Positions 1 through 10,843 of a DNA stretch of 64,000 nt are shown piece after piece. Every line of letters begins with the position of its first letter. Position 1 is the first letter of the stretch. Origin of the DNA: Melieria omissa (lineage: Eukaryota; Arthropoda; Insecta; Diptera; Ulidiidae); assembly GCA_963971225.1 (NCBI GenBank), contig OZ020267.1, forward strand, positions 248,001 through 312,000, given 5' to 3'. The notes under the pieces were generated by a model. That model worked only from the letters and a program-made list of their open reading frames with translations, was not told the origin of the DNA and did no database searches. Position numbers and translations under genes: made by a program.

Positions 1-750
1 ATACAACACAGCTAAATTATTTGGCGGAATACACGTTCGCATCGAAATAACAGGAAAAATGTACCATCGCGATTTTCATCACTTTTCATACTTTTTCCTT
101 AAAAAATTAGGGGCCTGAAAATATGCAAAGTTTTTAATGTTTTTTTGTTTCGAGAAATTCAAAATATTTTTGTTTTTGCTTGTATTCCAAACTATAAATG
201 GAACATATAAAAGAGCATATTTTGAGGCTCCTAATTTTTTAAGGAAAAAGTAAGAAAAGAGATGAAAATCGCTATGCTACAGTTTTGTTATTATTTCGAT
301 GCGAATGTGTATTCCGCCAAATAATTTGGCTGTGTTGTATAGCTTGATGTTTCTTCTTAAGATATTTATATACTTCGAAACCTGATTTATGAAACATCTG
401 TGCATTTTTCGCCATCAGAAAAAACGCCTTGAAATTCAAAATTTTCTTACTTTGAAACTTTATTACAACGCCAATTTAGAACGCATAAAATTTATTAATG
501 TCAGGAAAGTTGGCGTGAAATGTTGTAAGTGCAACGATATAAAAATCATGTCGATAGGATTATTGGTTCAGAAATAACAGTCGAAAACGAGAAAAAAGCC
601 GAGGAAAATTCGAAAAAGTGACACGCCCATTTTTTGCAAAAACTAAAGCTGTTACAGAAAAACGGAGTATGGTTTTGAAAACAGCGTGGAAAAACGATTC
701 AGATTCATGTAAAAAACTCCATGCAACAGACATGCTGTTGTGCAGTGTTA
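1..750. repeat. Fold-back (long inverted repeat) element, copy 1, truncated by window start
   Basis: The first ~340 bases form a hairpin. The opening bases (ATACAACACAGC...ATTTGGCGGAATACAC) recur as their reverse complement at about 309-342, and AT-rich arms containing TTTTTCCTTAAAAAAT pair around a centre near 171. Sequence continuing to about 750 matches the right arm of a second copy at 24430-25365, including a shared GACACGCCCATTTTTTGC block at about 620-637. The left arm must extend beyond the window. No transposase is visible, so this is a non-autonomous fold-back type element. The family name is unknown to me. Confidence 0.75.
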
Positions 751-1091
751 TTAAAGTCAGTCACAAGTGTCCATCCGATAGCCAAATGTTGAGTTAAAAT
801 CCGATAATTTCATGTTATTGAAGTGCTTAACCTTCGTCTTACCAAAGAGTTTTGTATGCGTCGTTTACCAATACCCATCCGGATGACCCCAGGCGCTTCC
901 GCCGCTATTTTGAATAAAAGTCACAAAAAATAAATAATAACTTTTCCATATGTACCTCAGTTTGTAGTATCTTCCTGCCAGATTGCTCATCATTTAAGTC
1001 CTGACAGTCGTTTTTAAATCGCGTGTACCACTCATGAAGTTTGCCATGGGATAAATTACTTGGCTTATCAATTGAGATGTTTCGGTTAAAG
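751..1091. other. Spacer between two repeats, no gene
   Basis: No supported gene. A 63-codon minus-strand reading at 905-1096 contains EWYTRFKNDCQDLNDEQSGR, faintly like the N-terminal helix-turn-helix region of mariner-type transposases (WY..RFK....L.DE..SGR). It has no catalytic region and no terminal repeats, so it is at most a relic. Confidence 0.3.
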
Positions 1092-1925
1092 TTCAATCAT
1101 CAGTAACACTACTCGACACAAAAAATGCACCTACAAATAAAAGTGTTTTCCAGAGTAACTTTGGGCCGCTGAACACGAAACTGAAGAACGAAAAAATTTT
1201 GCAAGAAGCGCTTTCGAAAAACCAGTTTTGTTCCCCTGTTGCTTCAGTTATGAGCGCGTATCTCGTGAACGAATCATTCGACTTAGTCTTTCCGGAGATA
1301 TACAGATTGTCCAAAGCAGAAGAGATTTGGAGAAATTACTGACCATTTTCAAAAATCATAAAATTTCTAATGTTTTTGTAAATTATCTCCTATGGTTGGA
1401 AAATCTAAGATGAAAGATGTATTATTTGTGCGCATATTAAGCCTAACATCAATACAATCGAAAGAAAAATGACAAAGTTATGATGGACTGAGTGAAAACA
1501 CCAAAATTTACATTTATTACACCGTGCGAAAAAAATGTTTTTGCCGAGACTTATCCTAATGTTGATATAGGCATGAAACTAGAGGTCATTTATAATAAGC
1601 TAGCATAGTCAGTTTTTCATTTTCTGGCCCCTAGTTCATTTAAAACATTTTAAAAAATTTTGCGGACATACACATTTCAAATATTTTTTTTAATATTTTC
1701 GGTTGTACAATGATGAAGATATGGTCAAATGAAAGAGAAAAATGTTCTCCTTTTAACTAGATTTTATATTTTGAACTTTTAGGACCAAAATATGTCAGGT
1801 AGGGAAAACATACCTGTTTTGGATGACAGTCTGTAGATTCATACATCTACATTTTATTCTACTTCAACATAGCTACACAACCCACTCCGAAACGAAATCC
1901 TGCGTGCGCCACTGCCTAGATGTGA
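1092..1925 (+). repeat. Dispersed ~830-bp repeat, copy A
   Basis: Runs from GTTCAATCATC to ATCCTGCGTGCGCCACTG. The same sequence is present in inverted orientation at 10025-10843 and can be followed across the whole length with scattered substitutions and small indels. Shared blocks include CACTACTCGACACAAAAAAT, ACTGAGTGAAAACACCA and AATATGTCAGGTAGGG. No open reading frame survives in either copy and no terminal inverted repeats were seen, so the class of element is undetermined. Confidence 0.8.
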
Positions 1926-2962
1926 CACCACCACAAAACGCCCTGTTTGAAAAGTGCAGTTTACTTTATAAAGCATGTAATACTAAATAGGCAAATCATT
2001 TTTTTTAGAAAACCATGAACAAGTTTTGGTTACGCCACTGAGACCACGGGTCTAACTAAAGGTTCGATTCCCCGTCGCGACGCTACGACGCGTCGTAGCC
2101 GACGTCGAAATAAAGAACACTTGCAACTTTTGAATGCAAAAAAATTCCGGTCCCAAAACTGAAGGTTCCACGCACAATACGGATAGTTACTTTAAGCTTG
2201 AACTTAATTCTGCTATCGAGTTTATATATGCATATGTATTCTCACAAGCTTTTACTTACTTTTACGCTCTTACTTACTTAAGACGCTCTTACTTCCGCTT
2301 TCCCCTGACTATCTAAATCTCAACACTACTCTCTTCAAGTACTTGAATGTTAATTACACAAACTTCCGTCTGGTTAACAATTAAAGCGCTGATAAAAGTT
2401 GGACCAATAATTGCCACTCCTCTATCCGACGTCATTTGTCAAACAGCAGCAAAAGAAGAAGTATTGAACAACTTTATGCGATTTACAAACTGAATGAGCT
2501 TCCTGTCGTCATAACAGCTTATACAAATGCAATCGCTGATAACATTGGCGAAATTTAATGGCCTTTCGTGCCACTATGCATATTAGCTTAAGTAGCTGAG
2601 TTTCTTTGAACTCCCGAGAAAATTCAGTTTCATGATTGTTTAGGTGGATAATAATATTCCTTCTTCCTAATTATACTTAAGCGGTGGCGCGCGTAAGGCT
2701 GGGTTTTGGGGTTAAAGCCGCCCTCCCAAATATCTGCTTTTTACAAATATGGTTTCAAATCATATTGAGCTCAAAGGCTGTGTGCGGCAGCCCTCCCTTT
2801 AAAATGAAATCCCCCTCACATTTAAATAATAGATTAGTAATCCTCTACGGTCATAAGTTCACGTTAACATCAATGCGATAAAAACCGACATAACGCAAGT
2901 AGTAAGTAATCATGTATTAATGAATTGCATGGTATCTCATTTTGTTTTGTGGTAGTGTGTAA
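1926..2962. other. Gene-free spacer with a perfect 18-bp palindrome
   Basis: No coding signal. The notable point is GCTACGACGCGTCGTAGC at 2082-2099, a perfect palindrome, directly after GGTTCGATTCC at 2061-2071, which matches the pol III box B consensus. No matching box A or tRNA cloverleaf is present upstream. Confidence 0.5.
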
Positions 2963-2963
2963 A

Positions 2964-3528
2964 TATAGGGTGGGCCATCTAGCGTTTTAAATTTGAACTA
3001 TCTATATTTCGACATTGGAAACGTCAAATACCATTCGGAAACTGACAGATATTTAGTAAAAAGTCTAAAATTTACGGGTCGCTTTTCGCTAGAAGAAAAC
3101 TGGGAAATATTGAAAACTTTTTTCCAAAGTGGTGAGTCTTCAACCCAAACTGTGAGAAATTTGGCTAAAAAAATGGAATGGTGATGTGAATTGGCCTCCC
3201 AGAAGCTGCGATTTAACTCCGTTGGACTATGTTCTGTGGGGAGCTGTTAAAGATAAATGTTACGCCAAGCATCCAGAATCAATTCAAGATCTAAAGTACG
3301 AGATTCAAGCTGCTGTTGCTGCCATAAGGCATGAAACCATCGAGAAAGTACTCCAAAATTGGGTGGATCGGATAAGCTACTGTAAACTCAGCCGTTTGTC
3401 CGAAATTGTTTTCCACAAATAAATTTCATAAAACAACCTTTCAAATAAATGTTAGATCTTTGAAAAATATCAAGCCGTTTATTTTTATTGACTTTTTAAA
3501 TTCAAAATTGTATATGGCCCACCCTATA
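2964..3528 (+). mobile_element. Internally deleted IS630/Tc1/mariner-type element with TIRs
   Basis: Terminal inverted repeats read ATATAGGGTGGGCCAT at 2963-2978 and its complement ATGGCCCACCCTATAT at 3514-3529, with TA/TATA at both edges. Between them a short N-terminal transposase piece (about 3080-3182) is followed at once by the C-terminal third (about 3187-3420). The C-terminal piece carries the family signature WPPRSCDLTPLDY...WG, whose aspartate corresponds to the third catalytic acid. The middle of the transposase, with the first two catalytic aspartates, is missing, so the copy cannot mobilise itself. Confidence 0.8.
3186..3422 (+). pseudogene. Transposase C-terminal fragment (IS630/Tc1/mariner superfamily)
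   Basis: This 78-codon remnant contains NWPPRSCDLTPLDYVLWG followed by a helical tail ending ...SEIVFHK and a stop, as expected for the end of this transposase family. It is joined out of frame to a short N-terminal remnant by an internal deletion near 3182. It lies inside the TIR-bounded element at 2964-3528. The same transposase clade appears again, also deleted, at 45190-46049. Confidence 0.75.
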
Positions 3529-5927
3529 TAAAAGATCGCGGATGCGACACACATAGAGGATTCGTTCCATGAAACGAGGTCTAAAAAAACTAGGCACACT
3601 GCTGCGCGCCAAGGCGAACACATTCTTCGACAATATAATCAGTGAAATGCAATATGCCCAAAACCCCGCTTAACTAATTAGCATTTTTCCAAATTCTTTA
3701 ACTCCAATTAAAAGAAATAACAAAGCAGAACACAGCACAACAGCAAACATCGACAACAACAATAACATCAACAACACAAGTCAGCAGCAGACAAACAACA
3801 ATAACAGTTAAATGTTAGTGATAATTTACCTACATCAATGAGTTCCATTATTTGATATTCGACTGATCGTTATCTCCGACGTCCGGTGGGATAAGGTTGG
3901 TGTTGAAGAGCTCTGATTTCACAGCGGGCATACGCATCACCAGCGACCGATAGTGATGTGCAGAGGCGTAGTTGTGTATTTCCAAAACTTACAACTAAGT
4001 GGAGTGCCATTCATAATTAAAAATAAAGCATATAACAATATGCGAGACTTTTTTACTCATTTCAATGCTCCAAATAAATGCATATGGGTGACCAGGTGCC
4101 CAGTCCATGTTGCCTGGACTCGCAGGCGCTGTGTTCATCGCGGCCGTATCCAGATTGCTCCGTTGCACATGCGCAGTGCCACACACGCGCGCACTTTGCT
4201 TGGAGTTGCTTGCAGAACAGACACAACGGGCACGACATTTGGATAAGCAAACGCAAGCGTTAATATCAGCTCAATAAATTCTCAACATAATCACAATGAG
4301 TCGAAACATTCTCACCTTTACCTCAATATGCGCTTCTTCCTACCGCGTCTCCTGCTGTATTCAGATTCGGGTGTACGTGACTGTACGTTACAGCACCGTC
4401 ATTAACATTTCAAGAGTGGCTCGTATCCGTTTGATTGAATTAATTTTAAATTCAAGTAACTTGTTGCCGGTGTTTTTTACTGTTTGTTGTTGTGCTCAAC
4501 GCTGTCATTAGTGCTGTTGTTGCTGCTCCTGCATTCAAGTATTAATTACTTTGGCTTCCGAAATCAAAATTTACATACTAAAGTCGTTTCAGAACCGATC
4601 AGCAATCTTATCGTTAACATTACACTGGGTTTATGTGAAAATCGCGCTAGGGTGCCCGCTGCATCAGCGAGTTGTCCAGCCGTAAAGGCAATCAGCTAGG
4701 CATTTAGAACTTGGAGCGCAATATGGGTATCAGAAATCAAGGCAACGGCCGTTTCACAAATCACTACACATTGCGGCTAGGGAGTCGGCCGATTTCACCG
4801 TGCGACAGCATTTCCCCACATGAAAAATTAATATAAACACGGTTTAGAATTTTTTTCTTATGGGATTTCAAAGTTATCTTGGATATCTTGTCAACTTCGT
4901 TTACTGGGGCATATTGTTTTAAAAATGCTTAACGATGTACGTTTATCTAATAAAAAAAACCCCTGACCCAAGTGTATTATTTCTGAGAGATATTACTTTG
5001 AAGCGGATAAAATACTTGAGTATTGATGCAAAACATAAATATTTTTCGAGAAGAATTAGAGTTGCCGTTTTTGAGCAGACCTCTTACATAGTTTGATACT
5101 ATGCGCGTACACATTTGTTTTGTATTTGACTTCCACTTCTACAAGCGAAATGTTAATTTTTGTCGCATGGTGTTGTCATTTCTGACTCACTGTTGCCACT
5201 CGCCGGTCCCATTCGTTGGACATCAGCTGTGCTAGTGGTTCTTCTTGTTAATTGCGCACTGGTGTTGTTGCGGATTTTCCTCTTAAAAGGAACAACATAA
5301 TTCCTAGAACGACGAAGACCAGTAAATGATTTTGCACTGGCTTGAAGTAAAACGGCAACAAAGAATTGCCACTGACTGCAGTATTCCCAACTAATCATGG
5401 TAAAGGCATCGAAAATTACTCGATCGTGGTTGACTAGCTAGTAGTAACAGAGTAACAGAGAATGCAATGCTTGCCTGGCAAAAAGGATCGAGGACAATTA
5501 AAAAGCTCACAAGCACGAAACGCAACTAGCAGTAATTGTTTAATTGGCTATACCACCGACCAGGAATAAACTAATCAGCTTAAGGCCTAATAACCACTAA
5601 GCGACATGTGTTATCTGCACAACCAACACGGGCATTACATTTGATAACAAATAAGTTCGCCATATACTTCATTCGCCTTAAGTTCTTTACAATGAAGGTA
5701 AAGGTAATATTCTCTGCGGGATGTTCTTTACTACTCGGCAAGTCGATTCATTAAATGTCCCCACTGCTCTGGTGTGGGCTTAACATAATCTATATAAAAA
5801 CGCAATTGATTGAATTTCGATTCAATTTATGTGTAAGATAGACATTTCTACAAATTCTAAATTATGCCAAATTAAATGCTTGCACGTTTCCATCGTGAGT
5901 TCGAACGACTGAAGAAGAATTAAAGAT
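3529..5927. other. Gene-free spacer
   Basis: No supported gene. There is a short CAA/CAG-rich patch at about 3725-3810. The open readings across 3950-4260 overlap each other on both strands, have no family resemblance, and are treated as chance. Nothing else was recognised. Confidence 0.5.
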
Positions 5928-7349
5928 TTATATAATGTTCCCAATGATTTTCATAATTTCCTCGCTGTCTCTTTGTTTCTCTTCCACTGCTTCGGATATA
6001 AAACTCGGCTCTTTCTTGTGGCCTTCGACCTTTGCGAGAGTTGTGGGTTTCTCCCGCTCCTCCTCTACTACGTGTCCAACAGGCATAAATCCTATTGATT
6101 CAAGCTCGCTAATGTCAGGTAGATCGCATTGTATGGACGGCGTTGGTTCTATCAGCTCTTCTTCCTCTTTCTCAACATCGGCCGAGTCGTTGTCTTCGTA
6201 ATCAGACGAGTCTTCCGCCGGGCATTCGCAGACATCACAGTCACATTCGCACTCCACATCACATATTATACTTTCATCGTCGCAATCGATCGGACACTGG
6301 TGATCCTCTGGTATTTCTATACAGGGATCAGGTAGCTTCTCATCAGCGTCCATACGCACCCACTGACATTTAAAGGGACCTTGACTGCATTCGGCAGTCA
6401 AGACTCCAGTCTTTCGGTCAACATCACAGTCGCAAATCAATTTCGGACAGTTGCACTCATAGCAGCGTGGAAGATGTAAAGAAGTGTTAGAAGGTTCAGA
6501 TAACTTTCTTAAGTTTCCGTTCGCGGTATCCGGTAGCCCATCCTTGAACACAGGCAAAGCAGCGTTATCTGATTTACTACTGTCGGTTTCGTCATTAAGG
6601 ATATTTGAAGCCATCGGAGTATCGTGTAAACTATAGTGGCTTCTCGTGGGTTTCGGCAAATCGACAACAGCGCGCTTCATGCAGCCTTTGCAGTTACACT
6701 CCTCTAATTCTACTGGGTTGGCCCGAGCTTGCATTCGGTCATAGAGATGCTTGTACACACATTTGATTTGTGCCTCGTAGTTTTTCTGCGCCAAATAGAA
6801 CATTCCCTCATAGCTAGCAAAGATTTGCGCAGTACGTTTTGCAGCGTGCACCCATTGGCACTCCTGCGAGTGCACAAGTTGGGCCTCCAAGACGGGATTG
6901 CGAATGCCTCCCTCACAGGTACCGTGGTAGAAGGCCTTAAAGATTTAGAAATTAGGATATTCGAATTTGATTCAAGTATTCCGTGTCAATAGTACCTTGA
7001 AAGCGCGCTTTATAATCGAATACGTCAGCTGTGCTTCCATGCGATTCATTAGACACTTCCGTCCCAAATCATGCACGAGATCCTCCTTGCAGAGCCGTTT
7101 CCGCGGCACTGCATCAATGCGGTGCCGTATTTCGTCGTAGTGTAAAAACGAGTAGATAATCACATCAATGGTCGCTTTTGCCTTGCACTGATGTATACCG
7201 CAGATGATCATGACCTGTGCGAGCGCGTCAGCGATATCATTAATGTTATCCAGAAAGACTGCGTTCGCAACGGACTTGTGCGGGCAGTTGCAATAATTTT
7301 GCTCGTAACATTCACACTTGTAATTTGTAAGAAACTTTTGAGATTGCAT
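5928..7349 (-). CDS. Cysteine-rich acidic protein of unknown function, two exons
   Basis: Exon 1 is 7349-6996 and exon 2 is 6935-5928. The 60-nt intron has GT (AAG|GTACTA) and AG (TTTAAG|GCC) borders in phase 0, giving 453 residues. The start is the first Met (MQSQKFLTNYKCECYEQN). Distinct cysteine clusters lie at the N-terminus (CECYEQNYCNC), in the middle (CNCKGCMK, CYECNCPKLICDCD) and near residues 340-365 (CPIDCDDESIICDVECECD and CDVCECP). An acidic stretch follows and the C-terminus is charged. No signal peptide or membrane segment is evident. I do not recognise the family. The spaced Cys pairs suggest metal binding or disulfides, but this is inference. Codon use and the clean short intron argue for a real gene. 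No obvious promoter or poly(A) signal was pinned down. Confidence 0.75.
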
Positions 7350-10019
7350 TTTTGGTATTTTCGGATGTTTGAAATTTGTAGAGAAAAATATAGTTTGTTA
7401 TTTTTTAATTTTTATATTTTGAGGATGAAAATTTATGAATTTGATTTATTTTAAAAAGACATTCTAGCACATTACTTTTGTTATGTGAAGGGTTTCTTTA
7501 AGCCAAAAGTTATGAAACGCATCAGAAACTTTAAAGAAATTTACTAGCCACGTAATTTTTCACGTTTGGTGGTCTTTTTAATTAGAAACACAAAATGTAT
7601 GATGATACACTACACATACACTATCCAGATCAATCTGGAAATTTCTTTTTATACTTAAACATTTAAATTCCAAAACTTGTAATCATAAGTCAAACAAGTA
7701 CGATTTTTCTTAAAGTATGTCTTAAAATATTTTACTAAACGTTTTTAAACGTATCTTAAAAATTTGAAACGTCACTTACTGCAACTCGTAGGGCTGTGAG
7801 CACGGTGATAGCACTACGGCAAAAATAAAATCCCCATGTATTTTGTTAGTGCTTTTGGGCATGCTGATTGTCAAAATCAAATCAAAACCCACAGCGGCCA
7901 TTTTTACAATTTTGACAATTAGCATGCCCATTCGCGAAAAATTAAAAGAAAATCAGAAGAAAAAAGTTTAATCAGCTGAGTTGCCACCACTACCTTATTA
8001 ATGTGCCTTGGCTGTGAGCAAATTGATTTATCGATTTATGGTATTGAATTGAATCGATTTGTTGCCAGAATTATGCTTTCAACGCGATTGTTGCGGTATT
8101 TGCATTTTACTTTGCTGCAACCCTAAAAGCTATTTTACTAACAGACACGTGCATTGAGCACCAGCACTTGGATGGCTCTATGGATGGATCGACGGGCTAG
8201 ACGGCCGTATGTCATTCACACAGCTGTGCAACATTAACCTCTATAAACCTACACCAATTAGATTCCGCTTTAGACTTATAGCATTAAAACAGAAAGCACA
8301 AAGTAATAAAAAACGAAGCAAAAGGCCAGATTGTCGTTAGCGATTGCCATTTTGAACTTAATTCGGTCGATTGCGCTGCAGTTGTAGTAATTATGCGTAG
8401 TCGCGAGTTCTCTTCTCGACCTCTGCTATGCCACTTGGAAATCGAATAACATTTTGCATATTAATCTATCTTCGATTTTAAACTTCACACCCGCTTAAAT
8501 TACCTAATTTGCTAATTTGCTTTATCTAGTTTCTTAACTTTTTTATCGAGGTGGAAAGTAAGTACTTATGGAAAACATTGAGAGTGAGACTTATACTCAC
8601 AAAACCTCTTCACTCAGTCAGACAGTACCCTCCTGACTTGTTTATGCGAAAAACTGTACTTACAGTAAAATTTGCTGCTGTACCTCACTTAAAAATTGCT
8701 GGTTTTTGCGGTACTTAAGGGGGGAGAGGTGTAAGACGGCGTTTTTACAGTGATTTTCATTAGAGGAAGATACATCAAATCGAGAAATGTCTTTTACAAT
8801 TTTTTTCGAAAAGATGCATTTTAAGCTGCTAGATTTGAAGAATTTGGATTTAGTTCGGAGATATTTCTCAAGAAAAGTTCAACAGATTTGAGTGACCGTG
8901 GAAAAAAATGTGCATTACAATTAAAAAAAAAACATTCAAGTGCATTGTAGATAGTGCAACGTTGACCCGGTTAACTCAACCTTTACTTAAACCATGTGAA
9001 AAACTATTTTATGAGGTAGATCACAAGATTAATTCCCCGGCCCCCATAATAAGGTGTGTCTTCTTCCAGCAGCTTTCCTCTACGTGTGCATATTTTAGTA
9101 TAACCGACATACTTAAGTTGCATTGGAGCTTCCTATCATGACAGCGAAATTGATGTAAGTAGAAAAAACAACAGTTATGTCATGGAAAATATTAAAACAA
9201 TATTAAGATTGTGTAAAAATATTATCGTCAAAGAAAATCTTGAGACAAAAGATAATTTTAAAAAACCTTTTCCTGTAAAGTTTTGGTTTTGCTGATTACA
9301 TCTTTTTTACGGTTACGGCTCGATGTAACCACAGATGTCAAAGGAGTATTTTGTGCGTTGGGCTACATTTTAACGGTCCTTTGTTCGAGTTCATTACAAA
9401 CGAAAAACGAGCTGTATGAGCTGTTTAAAGACATGGGCGTACCGGTACCAAAGCGAATTAACATCCAGCGTCTCCCGTATGGACGACGACTCTCCGGCAA
9501 AAAAGGTGTTCAACGTGATAGTTGGAGGGCGCCGACCTTCGTACCATGCGAGTTTACTTTTCTCGATCTATATTAAATGAGGTCACCGTCCGATTCTCAC
9601 AGCCCGTATAATAATATTTAATAGTATTCATGTATAATTAGCGGCTGAACATATTGCCATATTCAATACACTGGATGGCTGCTCACACCAAATACAGACC
9701 TGAGGAGATACTCTTGGCAGTTATCGTTACAATTACTAGTCACCTTGATAAAAACTACAGCAATTGATGAGCAATTCACACATCGTTCTTGTCCTGTGTT
9801 ATTGTTTTTGTTGTGCGCCTTTGCAGTATTTATGTTTACTCAATAGCATTTCTATGTAGTTTTAGAGAGTTGTTGAAAACTCTCCTGGGAAAGCTGTCAT
9901 TGATTCCTCCTTACACTACGACACTGTGGTATTGTATACGGCATTAATTTCAATTTAAATTTTTTCAGTCCAATAGTCTCAAAAACCTTATGGACTAAGA
10001 AAAAAAAGCTTAGGAACCA
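7350..10019. other. Gene-free spacer upstream of the Cys-rich gene
   Basis: No supported gene. It holds the hairpin repeat at 7856-8013, described separately. A 97-codon reading at 9283-9576 has no recognisable motif and starts without a convincing context. The rest appears unique. Confidence 0.45.
7856..8013 (+). repeat. Small hairpin repeat, copy 1
   Basis: A 22-base arm beginning TGGGCATGCTGATTGTC at 7856-7877 pairs with ATTTTGACAATTAGCATGCC.. at 7909-7930 with one mismatch. The following ~80 bases (AAAAAAGTTTAATCAGCTG, then CCACTACCTTAT) recur at 33924-34027, so this is a dispersed short repeat and not a chance hairpin. Confidence 0.6.
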
Positions 10020-10024
10020 GTGAC

Positions 10025-10843
10025 GCACGCAGGATTTTGTTTCAGGGGGTTTCGATAACTTTGAAATAGAATAAAATTTAGATGTATGAATCTACAGACT
10101 GAGATCCAACACATGTATGTTTCCCCTACCTGACATATTTTGGTCCTGAAAGTTCAAAATAGAAAATTTATTCATTATTGCACAACCGCAAATATTAAAA
10201 AAAAATATTTGAAATGTGTATGTCCTTAAAATTTTAAAGTCCTTTAAAAATCACTTTGGGTCAGAAAATGAAAACTGATAGGTAAATGACCTCTAACTTC
10301 ACGCCTATATCAACATTTGGATGGGTCACGGTGTAATAAATGTAAAGGTGGTGTTTTCACTCAGTACATCATAACTTTGTAATTTTTCTTTCAATTCCAT
10401 TGATGGTAGGCTTAATATTTGCACAAATAATATATTTTTGATCTTAAGTTTTGCAACCAACGGAAATAATGTATAATATCTATAAAAAAACATTCAGAAA
10501 TTTATGATTTTTGAAAATGGTCGAAAAATTTACTTTTTTACAACTTTCATCGTCAGTAATTTCTCCAAATCTCATTTGATTTAGACAATCAGTATATCTC
10601 TGGAAAAGCTAAGCTAAGAAGCTTCTGACCGACGGACATCTTGTGTTAGTCGGATGGTTCGTTTACGAGATATGTGCTCATAACTGAAACAACAGGGTAA
10701 AAACTGGTTTTTCGAAGATTTGAAAACGCTTCTCACAAAATTTTTTTGATCTTCAGTTTCGTGTTCAGCGGCCCAAAGTTTATCTAGAAAACACTTTTTT
10801 TAGGTGCATTTTTTGTGTCGAGTAGTGTTATTGATGATTGAAC
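10025..10843 (-). repeat. Dispersed ~830-bp repeat, copy B (inverted relative to copy A)
   Basis: Reverse complement of the 1092-1925 repeat, ending at the same two points (GTTCAATCATC and ATCCTGCGTGCGTCACTG). The flanks outside these points do not match between copies, which fixes both ends of the family. No target-site duplication is obvious. Confidence 0.8.

Noticed and set aside
905..1096. Mariner-like transposase on the minus strand
   Set aside because: Only a faint HTH-like phrase is present, with no catalytic motif or terminal repeats. Kept as a comment only.
1092..1925. Helitron identity for the 830-bp repeat
   Set aside because: The end near CACTG(C)CTAG hinted at a CTRR terminus, but no 3' hairpin or AT insertion site was consistent between the two copies.
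2040..2115. tRNA gene at the box-B-like sequence
   Set aside because: No box A, no acceptor stem and no cloverleaf could be formed around it.
3953..4263. Three overlapping readings of 61-97 codons
   Set aside because: They occupy both strands of the same DNA and have no recognisable motif. Treated as chance openings in a less AT-rich patch.
9283..9576. 97-codon reading as a gene
   Set aside because: No motif, no homolog recognised and no supporting splice sites.
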